Shown: one piece after another, positions 41,853-50,407 of the stretch
Position numbering within the stretch: the stretch's first letter is position 1
Layout: the number at the start of each line of letters is the position of its first letter
Source: DASZHJ01 sp035517495
GTDB lineage: Bacteria > Pseudomonadota > Alphaproteobacteria > ATCC43930 > CGMCC-115725
NCBI GenBank assembly: GCA_035517495.1
Contig: DATIYT010000103.1
Coordinates: 383,182-447,181, forward strand
Length of the DNA stretch: 64,000 nt
Direction of reading: 5' to 3'
Notes under the pieces: model-generated
Databases searched by the model: none
Seen by the model: the letters and a program-made list of their open reading frames with translations, nothing else
What the model was told of the DNA's origin: nothing
Program-made: the position numbers and the translations under genes

Positions 41853-43277
41853 ATGGCAAAGAATGCAGTCGGAACCATCACCCAGATCATCGGCGCCGTC
41901 GTCGACGTCCGCTTCGGCGGCGAGCTGCCCGCGATCCTGAGCGCGTTGCACGCGCAGAACCAGGGCAAGACCCTGGTGCTCGAAGTGGCGCAGCACCTGG
42001 GCGAGAACACGGTCCGCACCGTCGCCATGGATTCGACCGACGGTCTGGTGCGCGGTGCCGAGGTCACGGACACCGGCGGGCCGATCGAGGTTCCGGTCGG
42101 ACCGGAGACGTTGGGACGCATCATCAATGTGGTCGGCGACCCCGTAGACGAGCGCGGCCCCGTCAATGCCAAGCGGCAATCACCCATCCACAAGCCCGCG
42201 CCTGAATTCGTCGATCAATCGACCGAGGCGGAGATCCTGATCACGGGTATCAAGGTGGTGGACCTGCTGGCACCCTACGCCAAGGGCGGCAAAGTCGGCT
42301 TGTTCGGCGGTGCCGGCGTCGGCAAGACCGTGATCATCATGGAGCTCATCAACAACATCGCCAAGGCGCATGGCGGCTACTCGGTGTTCGCGGGCGTCGG
42401 CGAGCGCACGCGCGAGGGCAACGACCTTTACCACGAGATGATGGAGTCGAAGGTCATCATTACCGACGGCCCCGGCTCCAAGGCGGCGCTGGTCTATGGT
42501 CAGATGAACGAGCCGCCGGGCGCGCGGGCCCGGGTCGGGTTGACCGGTCTCACGCTCGCGGAATACTTCCGCGACGAGGAAGGACAGGACGTGCTGTTCT
42601 TCGTCGACAATATCTTCCGCTTCACCCAGGCGGGCTCCGAGGTGTCGGCGCTCCTCGGGCGCATTCCCTCGGCAGTGGGATATCAGCCGACGCTCGCAAC
42701 CGACATGGGCGCGCTGCAGGAGCGGATCACCACCACCAAGAAGGGCTCGATCACGTCCGTGCAGGCGATCTATGTGCCGGCCGATGACTTGACCGACCCC
42801 GCGCCCGCGACCTCCTTTGCGCATCTCGACGCGACCACGGTGCTCTCGCGCCAGATCGCCGAGCTCGGAATTTATCCTGCGGTCGATCCGCTCGACAGCA
42901 CGTCTCGCATGCTCGACCCGCGCGTCGTCGGCGAGGAGCACTATAAAGTCGCGCGGGACGTGCAGCGCGTGCTGCAGACCTACAAGTCGCTCCAGGACAT
43001 CATCGCGATCCTGGGCATGGACGAGCTTTCCGAGGAAGACAAGCTCACGGTGGCTCGCGCGCGCAAAATCCAGCGCTTCCTCTCGCAACCCTTCCACGTC
43101 GCCGAGGTGTTCACGGGAACGCCAGGCGTGTTCGTCAAGCTCGAAGACACCATAAAGGGCTTCAAGGGCATCGTCGCCGGCGAGCACGATGACCTGCCGG
43201 AGGCCGCCTTCTACATGGTAGGCACCATCGAGGAAGCAATCTCGAAGGCGCGCAAGATGGCGGCCGAGGCGGCCTGA
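41853..43277 (+). CDS. atpD: ATP synthase F1 subunit beta
   Basis: Catalytic subunit, 474 residues. P-loop 'FGGAGVGKTVIIMELINNIA' near residue 151, the catalytic Glu in 'GVGERTREGNDLYHEM', Walker B 'DVLFFVDNIFRFTQAGSEVSALLGR', 'AVDPLDSTSRML' and the DELSEED-type region 'GMDELSEEDKL'. It lies 13 bases after atpG. Confidence 0.98.
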   Translation: MAKNAVGTITQIIGAVVDVRFGGELPAILSALHAQNQGKTLVLEVAQHLGENTVRTVAMDSTDGLVRGAEVTDTGGPIEVPVGPETLGRIINVVGDPVDERGPVNAKRQSPIHKPAPEFVDQSTEAEILITGIKVVDLLAPYAKGGKVGLFGGAGVGKTVIIMELINNIAKAHGGYSVFAGVGERTREGNDLYHEMMESKVIITDGPGSKAALVYGQMNEPPGARARVGLTGLTLAEYFRDEEGQDVLFFVDNIFRFTQAGSEVSALLGRIPSAVGYQPTLATDMGALQERITTTKKGSITSVQAIYVPADDLTDPAPATSFAHLDATTVLSRQIAELGIYPAVDPLDSTSRMLDPRVVGEEHYKVARDVQRVLQTYKSLQDIIAILGMDELSEEDKLTVARARKIQRFLSQPFHVAEVFTGTPGVFVKLEDTIKGFKGIVAGEHDDLPEAAFYMVGTIEEAISKARKMAAEAA

Positions 43278-43288
43278 GGACCGCGCCG

Positions 43289-43747
43289 ATGGCCGACACC
43301 GTCCGCTTCGAGCTGGTATCGCCGGAAAAGCTGCTGCTCTCCGAGGATGTCCGCATGGTCGTGGTGCCCGGTGGCGAAGGCAATTTCGGCGTGCTGCCCG
43401 GACACATGCTGATGATCTCGACCGTTCGGCCGGGGATCATCGACGTCTATTCAGGCGCCACGGTGAGCGAGCGGATTTTCGTCTCCGGCGGATTCGCGGA
43501 GGTGACGCCCGAGCGATGCACCGTTTTAGCGGACGAGGCCATGCCGCTCGCCCAGCTCAATCGCGGTCAGGTCGAAGAGAGCCTGAAGCGGGCCGACGCC
43601 GCGATCGCCAGTCTTCAAGAACGGCTGCCGCGGCTGCAAGGCGCGGCGCAGGAGCAAGCGCTTGCGGAGCTGCGTTCGGCCGAAGCCGAGCGCGCGCTCG
43701 CGGAGGCAAAGCGCATTGCGCTGGACGCGGCCGGCGTCGGGGCCTAG
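43289..43747 (+). CDS. atpC: ATP synthase F1 subunit epsilon
   Basis: Rotor subunit and inhibitor, 152 residues. N-terminal beta-sandwich 'FELVSPEKLLLSEDVRMVVVPGGEGNFGVLPGHM' and C-terminal two-helix part rich in Ala, Glu and Arg ('LAELRSAEAERALAEAKRIA'). It is a little longer than the E. coli protein owing to an extended helical end. It lies 11 bases after atpD and ends the operon. Confidence 0.95.
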   Translation: MADTVRFELVSPEKLLLSEDVRMVVVPGGEGNFGVLPGHMLMISTVRPGIIDVYSGATVSERIFVSGGFAEVTPERCTVLADEAMPLAQLNRGQVEESLKRADAAIASLQERLPRLQGAAQEQALAELRSAEAERALAEAKRIALDAAGVGA

Positions 43748-43830
43748 CCCATATCGAGCTTGGCCGGCCGGCTGGCGTGGAATGAGTGGAGCCCCTATAA
43801 TTCACACCCGTGGCGGAAGGGGCTGGGGTC

Positions 43831-44646
43831 ATGGCGACCTGGACGCTGAACGACATCCGCTGGGATGAGTTCGATCGACGCAAGGTCGATCCCGATTTGT
43901 TGCCCATTGTAAAGGCCGCGAGTCTGGTTGAGCAGAACGGCGGCGACTACGCGCGATATCTCTGCAATGTTTTCGACGACGACCCGGAGTTTCAGCGCGT
44001 AGCGCGGCTTTGGGGCGAGGAAGAGATTCAGCACGGCCTTGCGCTTGGTCGTTGGGCGGGCCTGGCCGATCCCTCGTTCGATCACGCGGATGCGTGCGCG
44101 CGCTTCACGGCCGGCTTCCGAGTCGATCTTGACGCGCATCGATCCGTGCGCGGCACACGAGCCGGCGAGCTGATCGCGCGATGCATCGTGGAGACCGGCA
44201 CCAGCTCCTACTACACGGCACTTGCCGAAGCGAGCGAGGAGCCGGTGCTGCGCTCGATCTGTCAACGGATCGCTGCCGATGAATTCAGGCATTACAAGCT
44301 CTTCTACACCCATCTGAAGCGTTATCTCGCGCGCGAGAAGATCGGCTTCTGGCAACGCCTGCGGGTCGCGGCCGGCCGCGTCGCGGAATCCGAAGATGAC
44401 GAGCTTGCCTATGCCTACCACGCCGCCAACGAGGTGGCGGCGCCCTATGACCGCAAGCGGTGCTCTCGCGCTTATGCGCGTCGTGCCTACAGAGTATATC
44501 GACCGCATCACGTAGAGCGCGGCCTGGCGATGATTTTCAAGGCCGTCGGGCTTAAGCCGCATGGCGCGCTCAACCGGGCGACGGCGCAGTTCGCATGGTG
44601 GGGCATGCGCCGCCGCATCCGGGAACTCGATCGCCGCGCCGCCTGA
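43831..44646 (+). CDS. Ferritin-like domain protein of unknown function
   Basis: 271 residues from ATG 43831 (GTG 43810 is possible). A helical bundle with metal-ligand-like pairs: 'GEEEIQHGLALGRWA' (Glu...His), 'ETGTSSYYTALAE' and 'ADEFRHYKLFYTHLKRYL' (Glu...His). This is the spacing of di-iron ferritin-like or acyl-ACP-desaturase-like proteins. The C-terminus is basic. No enzyme activity can be named. It stands alone after atpC, and its last 77 bases overlap the convergent membrane-protein gene. Confidence 0.72.
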   Translation: MATWTLNDIRWDEFDRRKVDPDLLPIVKAASLVEQNGGDYARYLCNVFDDDPEFQRVARLWGEEEIQHGLALGRWAGLADPSFDHADACARFTAGFRVDLDAHRSVRGTRAGELIARCIVETGTSSYYTALAEASEEPVLRSICQRIAADEFRHYKLFYTHLKRYLAREKIGFWQRLRVAAGRVAESEDDELAYAYHAANEVAAPYDRKRCSRAYARRAYRVYRPHHVERGLAMIFKAVGLKPHGALNRATAQFAWWGMRRRIRELDRRAA

Positions 44647-45052
44647 GGCCTCGCGGCGACCGGTCGCGTAATAGGCTAAAGGCCTGGATCAACTGTTCCT
44701 GAGTGGCGCTGGGTATGCTGTGCAGCAATCTGTGCAGCAATCCGCGCACCGCCTGGAACGCGCCGAACACAACGGCGCCCCAGGCGACGGCATACGTGCC
44801 GCCGCCCGACGCACCCGCATAGGTGAGCGCGGTCACCGGTATCCCGCCCACGCACCAGAGAGTGCCCAACCCTGCAGACTTGAGGCCGGCGGCGCGATAG
44901 GCGACCGCAAGCTCGCGTTTGAAGCGTTGGACGTTGGCGACCGCGCTTTTGGGGCTCGCGGGCTCGAGGCCAAGCGCGGCCACTTGGCTTGCGGCGTCGC
45001 CAGCCGAGGCGCCGCACTTCAGTGGCGGCGGTTTGAGGCATTTCTTAACCAT
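44570..45052 (-). CDS. Small membrane protein of unknown function
   Basis: 160 residues. The central part 'GLGTLWCVGGIPVTALTYAGASGGGTYAVAWGAVVFGAFQAVRGLLHRLL' (residues ~61-110) holds two hydrophobic segments rich in Gly/Ala and Val. This pattern recurs in small bacterial membrane proteins I have seen. Before it lies a helical segment 'NVQRFKRELAVAYRAAGLKSA'. The last ~30 residues overlap the ferritin-like gene on the other strand and look unlike protein, so the true end may be shaped by drift. The function is unknown. Confidence 0.5.
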   Translation of the reverse strand: MVKKCLKPPPLKCGASAGDAASQVAALGLEPASPKSAVANVQRFKRELAVAYRAAGLKSAGLGTLWCVGGIPVTALTYAGASGGGTYAVAWGAVVFGAFQAVRGLLHRLLHSIPSATQEQLIQAFSLLRDRSPRGLRRRGDRVPGCGGACPTMRTAPSPG

Positions 45053-45106
45053 TCGCGTTCATGTTGAGGTGGCCCGCGGAACGACGCTCGGAAGGGGAAC
45101 ACGGAA

Positions 45107-48100
45107 GTGGCTGGCGACGATGGAATTCGCCCGCAAGCAAGGTGGCTGGGGACGGGGCTCGACGGCCTATTCAGTTCGAGCCGTCGGCTCTCGCTGATTG
45201 GGATTTTCCTCGCGCTGCTGACGATCGCGGCGGCGGGACTCGCAATTTGGGACCTCCGAGAAGACGCGATCGACAGCTACCGCAAGGACATCAACAACCT
45301 TGGCGTCGTTCTCGCCGAGCAGACCGCCCGCACGCTGCAGGCGGTCGATCTGGTGATGCAGGAGGCGCGCGAAAAGGTGCTAAACAGCGGCGTCAACCGG
45401 CCGGAGGACATGAAGCGCCTGATGGGGAACGAGTGGGTCCACCAGTACCTGCAGAACCAAATAAAGAGCCTGCCCCAGGCAGACGCGATCATCCTGGTCG
45501 ATGCCGACGGAAAGATGGTGAACTTCTCGCGCTACTGGCCGATTCCGGAGCTCGACATTTCAGATCGGGATTTCTTCAAATATGCCCGCGACCACGACGA
45601 TCCCGGCGCGATCATCAGCGAGCCAATCCGCACGCGCACGACCGGTACCTGGACTGTCTACATCTTGCGGCGGATCGTCGGACCCGACGGTCGATTTCTC
45701 GGCATTGTGCAGGGGGCGATACGCACGGATTACCTGGAGAATTTCTACCGGGCAATCACGCTGGAAAACGGCGCCGCGGTGACGGTATTGCGCCGTGACG
45801 GCACGTTGCTCGCGCGCTATCCCGATCGCGATTCCGTCCTCAACGAAAAGATGCCCGTGAGTTCCGGTTGGTACCCCGTCGTCGATGCTGGGGGCGGCAC
45901 CTACCGTTCACCGGGATATTTCGACGGCGTTCCGCGACTGGTCAGCGTCAATCCACGCCGAGACTATCCCGTGGTCGTCAATGTTTCGATCGCCGAGGAG
46001 GAAGCACTGGCGCCCTGGCGCCGGCAGGCGATCTATATAGCGATGGGGGCTATCTATGCGGTGATTGGTTTTGCGGTGCTGTTCCGAGCTCTGGCGGCGC
46101 AATTCCGGCGGCTTGAGAACCAAGCGGACGAGATCGCCCGCGTCAGCGACTCAATTCGCGAGAGCGAAGGCAAGTTGGTCGAGAAATCGAAAATTCTCGA
46201 GGCGACGCTCGAGCACATGGGTCAGGGCATCATCATGGTGGATGCGACGCGCCGGGTGGTGGTGCATAACCGACGGGTCTGCGAGATGCTGGGGCTGCCG
46301 CCGGAATTCCTCGCGCGCCAGCCGACCATCGACGAGGTCGTGGAACGCCAGTTCAAGAGCGATGAATTCGCCAAGGCGGCCCAACACCTGCAGGCGCTCA
46401 TAAAGACCAGCGACTTCGCCTCGCTGCCGGCGATCTATGAACGTGAGCGACCGAACGGCGAAGTGCTGGAAATCCGCACGGTGCCGCTCGAAAACGGCGG
46501 CATGGTGCGCACCTTCGCCGACATAACCCAGCGCAAGGCGTCGGAAGTGGCACTCGCGCAGGCCAAGGAAGCGGCCGAGGCGACCAGCCGGGAGCTTGCC
46601 GCCGCCCACCATGCGGCCGAAGCCGCGAGCCGCGCCAAAACCGAGTTCCTTGCCAACATGTCGCATGAAATTCGCACTCCCATGAACGGCATCATGGGCA
46701 TGAATACGATCCTGCTTCGCACGGAACTGAGCGTCGAACAGCAGGAATGCGCGATCGCGATCCGCGACAGCGCCGAGGCGCTGCTGACGGTGATCAACGA
46801 CATCCTCGACGTTTCCAAGCTCGAAGCCGGCCGGATCGAGCTCGAAGTCATCGACTTCGATCTCGCCGATACGGTCGAGGCGACGGTCACGCTGCTCGGT
46901 CCCAAGGCGCACGAGAAGGGGATCGATCTCGCGGTCTTCGTCGATAGCGCCGCGCGCTCCGGCTTCCGCGGCGATCCGACTCGCCTGCGCCAGGTCCTGT
47001 TCAACCTGGTGGGCAACGCCATCAAGTTCACCAGCAAGGGCGGGGTGCTGGTTGAAGTCTCCGTACCGGCGGACTTGCCCGATAGTACGCCGCGCGTTCG
47101 CTTCGAGGTCACTGATACCGGCATCGGTATGTCGGAAGCGGTGCTCGCCAACCTGTTCCAAAAATTCAATCAGGCGGACAGTTCGATCACGCGCCGTTTC
47201 GGTGGCACAGGCCTCGGGCTTGCGATTTCGAGGCAGCTTGTCGCGTTGATGGGCGGCGAGATCGGAGTCGAAAGCACACCCGGCCGCGGCACCCGATTCT
47301 GGTTCGAGATTCCACTGGCGCCCGCGACCAGCCCGACGGTAGGTCGTCGCGCGCTGCCGGAAAAGCTCCGCGGACTGCGCGTGCTGGTCGTCGATGACAT
47401 CGCACTCAATCGGCGCGTCTTGGTGCGCCAGCTCGAGAGCCTCGGCATGACCGTTGCCGCGGTGGATGATCCTTTTCAAGCGATCGCCGATCTTGAACGC
47501 TCGTGGCATCAAGGACGCCCCTTCGACGTCATGGTGATCGATCAGATGATGCCGTCCTTTTCCGGCGACGCGCTGGCTCGGCGGGTCCGCGCCATTCCCG
47601 GAATCGCCGAGACCAAGCTCGTGCTCGCATCCTCTGCGGGTCGCCACGGTTTGCCGGCCGAGATCTACGATTGCGTCGACGCGGTGCTGACCAAGCCGGT
47701 GCGAGAGCAGTCGCTGCTCGATGCATTTGGGCGGTTGTTCGGCGTTTCCGGCACGCCGGCGGCCGAGCCGCGGGTCTTGCCGTCCGGCGCTCCGGTCGAG
47801 CGCCAACTGCGCGTGCTGGTTGCCGAGGACAATAAGATCAACCAACAGCTTGTGCTGTTGTTGCTGCGCAAGGCCGATCACATCGTCGATGTTGCGGACA
47901 ATGGCGAACAGGCGCTTGAGGCGCTGCAGCGCGCCGACTATGACGTCGTTCTGATGGACATTCAGATGCCGGTCCTTGACGGAGTGCAGGCGACGAAGCG
48001 CATTCGCGCGCTCCCCGCGCCAAAGAACGGCATACCGATCATCGCGCTGACAGCCAATGCGATGGCGGGAGCGGCGGAAGAGTACCTAGATGCGGGCATG

Positions 48101-48568
48101 GACGACTATCTCTCAAAGCCGCTCGATCCCGCCGCACTGTTCTCGAAGCTCAGCGACATCGCCAGCGCCATTAAGCGACCGCTCGCGCCGGTGTCGGCAC
48201 CGCCGCCGCCACGCGCCGACGTGGACGGAATCGACCTGGCAGCGCTCGATCGACTGCGAGACATGATCGGCACCGCCGAATTCCGCCGCCTGCTCGGCAA
48301 GTTTCTCGATGAATTCGGCTCTCGCATCGACAGCATCGGTGAAGAGCTGCGAGCCGGCAACCTCGCCATGGCGGCGAGGCAGGCGCATGATCTGGTTTCG
48401 ACTTCGGGTAACTGCGGCGCCAAGCGGATCTGCGAGCTGGCGCGCGAACTCGAGCGTGCCTGCAAGAAAGGCGAGGCCACGGCCGCGGACGAGAACTACG
48501 CAAAGATTTGCCGCGCCGCGATCGACGCCACGGCCGCGCTCGGCGAAATGCGCGATCAGGCGGCGTGA
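45107..48568 (+). CDS. Hybrid sensor histidine kinase with two receiver domains and HPt
   Basis: 1153 residues, inner membrane. TM1 near 25-45, a periplasmic Cache-like sensor to about 300, TM2 near 305-325, and PAS about 350-475 ('LEHMGQGIIMVDATRRVVVHNRRVCEMLGLP'). HisKA has phospho-His520 ('SHEIRTPMNG'). HATPase has 'GTGLGLAIS' at 700. REC1 has Asp812, REC2 has Asp951 ('VVLMDIQMPVLDG'), and HPt has His1094 ('ARQAHDLVSTSGNCGA'). The order matches BarA/ArcB-type phosphorelays. No partner response regulator with a DNA-binding domain is nearby. The signal is unknown. Confidence 0.9.
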   Translation: MAGDDGIRPQARWLGTGLDGLFSSSRRLSLIGIFLALLTIAAAGLAIWDLREDAIDSYRKDINNLGVVLAEQTARTLQAVDLVMQEAREKVLNSGVNRPEDMKRLMGNEWVHQYLQNQIKSLPQADAIILVDADGKMVNFSRYWPIPELDISDRDFFKYARDHDDPGAIISEPIRTRTTGTWTVYILRRIVGPDGRFLGIVQGAIRTDYLENFYRAITLENGAAVTVLRRDGTLLARYPDRDSVLNEKMPVSSGWYPVVDAGGGTYRSPGYFDGVPRLVSVNPRRDYPVVVNVSIAEEEALAPWRRQAIYIAMGAIYAVIGFAVLFRALAAQFRRLENQADEIARVSDSIRESEGKLVEKSKILEATLEHMGQGIIMVDATRRVVVHNRRVCEMLGLPPEFLARQPTIDEVVERQFKSDEFAKAAQHLQALIKTSDFASLPAIYERERPNGEVLEIRTVPLENGGMVRTFADITQRKASEVALAQAKEAAEATSRELAAAHHAAEAASRAKTEFLANMSHEIRTPMNGIMGMNTILLRTELSVEQQECAIAIRDSAEALLTVINDILDVSKLEAGRIELEVIDFDLADTVEATVTLLGPKAHEKGIDLAVFVDSAARSGFRGDPTRLRQVLFNLVGNAIKFTSKGGVLVEVSVPADLPDSTPRVRFEVTDTGIGMSEAVLANLFQKFNQADSSITRRFGGTGLGLAISRQLVALMGGEIGVESTPGRGTRFWFEIPLAPATSPTVGRRALPEKLRGLRVLVVDDIALNRRVLVRQLESLGMTVAAVDDPFQAIADLERSWHQGRPFDVMVIDQMMPSFSGDALARRVRAIPGIAETKLVLASSAGRHGLPAEIYDCVDAVLTKPVREQSLLDAFGRLFGVSGTPAAEPRVLPSGAPVERQLRVLVAEDNKINQQLVLLLLRKADHIVDVADNGEQALEALQRADYDVVLMDIQMPVLDGVQATKRIRALPAPKNGIPIIALTANAMAGAAEEYLDAGMDDYLSKPLDPAALFSKLSDIASAIKRPLAPVSAPPPPRADVDGIDLAALDRLRDMIGTAEFRRLLGKFLDEFGSRIDSIGEELRAGNLAMAARQAHDLVSTSGNCGAKRICELARELERACKKGEATAADENYAKICRAAIDATAALGEMRDQAA

Positions 48569-48587
48569 GACGGCAGCCCGAACCGGG

Positions 48588-49058
48588 TCAGCCGCCGATA
48601 ATCGACCTGAACTCCTTGAGCACATCCCCATAGAGCCGTCGCTTGAACGGCACGATCAGGCGCGGCAGCGCCGAGGGTTCGACCCACTTCCAGGCGCTGA
48701 ATTCGGGATGATCGGTCGCAAGATCGATTTCGCGGTCTTGGCCCAGGAAACGCATGGCGAACCACTTCTGCCGCTGTCCCCGATACCGACCGCGCCAAAC
48801 ATGTTGGCGGAACTCTACCGGCAGGTCATACTCGAACCAGCGCGCGCTCTCGGCCAGAATCTCGGCGTTATCGGTGCCGATCTCCTCCTTGAGCTCGCGC
48901 AAAGCGGCTTCGCGTGGCGTCTCGCCGCGATCGATTCCACCCTGCGGCATCTGCCAGGCCTCGCCCGGGTAATCGATCCGCTGCCCGACAAACGCAAGCC
49001 CTAACCGATTCAGCAGCAGGATGCCGACGCCGCTGCGGTACTCCGCCGAGCTGCTCAT
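48588..49058 (-). CDS. rppH: RNA pyrophosphohydrolase RppH
   Basis: Nudix hydrolase that removes pyrophosphate from mRNA 5' ends. 156 residues from ATG 49058. 'YRSGVGILLLNRLGLAFVGQRID' and 'AWQMPQGGIDRGE' lead into the Nudix box ending 'RELKEEIG', and 'QKWFAMRFLGQD' follows. The open frame extends upstream, but the family start fits ATG 49058, which overlaps the deacetylase stop by 4 bases. It is the last gene of the minus-strand envelope cluster. Confidence 0.95.
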   Translation of the reverse strand: MSSSAEYRSGVGILLLNRLGLAFVGQRIDYPGEAWQMPQGGIDRGETPREAALRELKEEIGTDNAEILAESARWFEYDLPVEFRQHVWRGRYRGQRQKWFAMRFLGQDREIDLATDHPEFSAWKWVEPSALPRLIVPFKRRLYGDVLKEFRSIIGG

Positions 49059-50395
49059 GGCCGCGCAGCGGCGGTACGGTCGGGCTGCATATCCGCGGTC
49101 GCGGACACGGGCGCGAGCACGATCCCCTTCTGCGCCAGGCCCTGAAACCAAAGGGCTATGCGCTCCATAGTCACCGGATAGACGTCGCTGGTGATGCCGA
49201 CCGCGACGCCATTCTGGCGCGCCAGCGTCTCAAGCTGCTGCAGGCGCTGGTCGATTGCGTCGCGCGCTGCCTGCCGGTCCAGCACCAGGTCGCTTACGGC
49301 ATGCGGCAGGCCGATCGATTTGGCGAGCGAGGCGGCGACACTTTGATCCGTGGTTCTGCTGTCGACGAACATCAATCCGCGCGATTTGATCTCATCCAGG
49401 ATCGGCAATAGATCAGCCTTGGAGGTGGTAAATCGTGACCCGTTGAGGGAGACGACGCCGACATATCCGGTAACGCGGGTCAGCACCCAGCGCTCGCGTT
49501 CGAGGTTCTGCTGCTTGTCCAGCGAGGTGAGCAATGTCTTGGGGCCGGGATCGACGCGCGGATAATCGGCGGGCTCCATCGGCAGCGACAGCAGCACTTC
49601 ATGTCCCGCGGCGCGCGCGCGGCCGATCCACTCGTCGAGCTGGGGCGTGAAGGGATTGAACACCAAGGTCACCGCGCCCGGGAGGTCGTTGATTGCGGCC
49701 TCGCTCGCCGCGCCGGAGAGGCCAAGACCCACGATCAAGATCGCGATGCGCGGACGGCGGTCGGTGCGATCGAAGGGGCGTGCATAGACCTGCCAGGGGG
49801 TTCTGCCATCGGGGGCGATGACCGGTAGCGGCCCCGCGTTCCCTTGCTCCACTAGGGCCGGGTCGGGTGCCGGGGTGAGCGGCTCCGATTTCGGCGGCGT
49901 TGGCGGTTTGACGGGGGGCGGTCGCGGTAGCGTTGCCTGCGAAGGCGGCGCTGCCGGAATCGGTGGCGGCGGGAGCGGAGCCGCCGTGGGCGCCGAGGGC
50001 GTCGGCGCGAACGGGGCCCCAGGTGGCGCAGCCGCGACAGCCGTGGGCGGAGCCGGCGCTGCCGGACTTGGGTTCGCGGGCGCCGGTTGCGGGTTTGCGA
50101 TGCTCGCGGGCGCCGGCTCCGGCACCGCGGCAGCGGGAGACGGCGCTTGCGGGATCGCGGCGCTCGATGGCGTCGGTTCCGGAACCGCGGAGCTCGGCGG
50201 TGGCGGTCTAGAGGGCAGCGGTTCGGTTATGCCGGCGTTGACCCAGGTGCGCGGCGGGGATGCCGCCGTCCATTGCAGCCAAGCCCCCGTCCCGGCGATT
50301 CCTGCGAGCAGCAGGATTATCACCGCAATTAATGCGCGACTGCCTCTGGACGGGCGCCCGGGACCGCGTTCAGGCTCGTTTGCCTGCGACGCCAC
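49055..50395 (-). CDS. Divergent polysaccharide deacetylase family protein
   Basis: 446 residues. A membrane anchor near residues 20-42 is followed by a long Pro/Ala-rich linker (about 45-185). The NodB-like domain has 'RIAILIVGLGLSGAASEAAINDLPGAVTLVFNPF', 'HEVLLSLPMEPADYPRVDPGPKTLL' and 'RFTTSKADLLPILDEIKSRGLMFVDSRTT'. This family (YibQ-like) is regularly found beside envC and ctpA in proteobacteria. A cell-wall role is likely, but the activity is unproven. The linker is very GC-rich and long for the family. Confidence 0.9.
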   Translation of the reverse strand: MASQANEPERGPGRPSRGSRALIAVIILLLAGIAGTGAWLQWTAASPPRTWVNAGITEPLPSRPPPPSSAVPEPTPSSAAIPQAPSPAAAVPEPAPASIANPQPAPANPSPAAPAPPTAVAAAPPGAPFAPTPSAPTAAPLPPPPIPAAPPSQATLPRPPPVKPPTPPKSEPLTPAPDPALVEQGNAGPLPVIAPDGRTPWQVYARPFDRTDRRPRIAILIVGLGLSGAASEAAINDLPGAVTLVFNPFTPQLDEWIGRARAAGHEVLLSLPMEPADYPRVDPGPKTLLTSLDKQQNLERERWVLTRVTGYVGVVSLNGSRFTTSKADLLPILDEIKSRGLMFVDSRTTDQSVAASLAKSIGLPHAVSDLVLDRQAARDAIDQRLQQLETLARQNGVAVGITSDVYPVTMERIALWFQGLAQKGIVLAPVSATADMQPDRTAAARP

Positions 50396-50407
50396 CGACC
50401 GCCCCGG

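Noticed and set aside
49840..50260. Apparent Gly-rich plus-strand protein opposite the deacetylase
   Set aside because: It is the complement of the Pro/Ala linker of the deacetylase-family protein.
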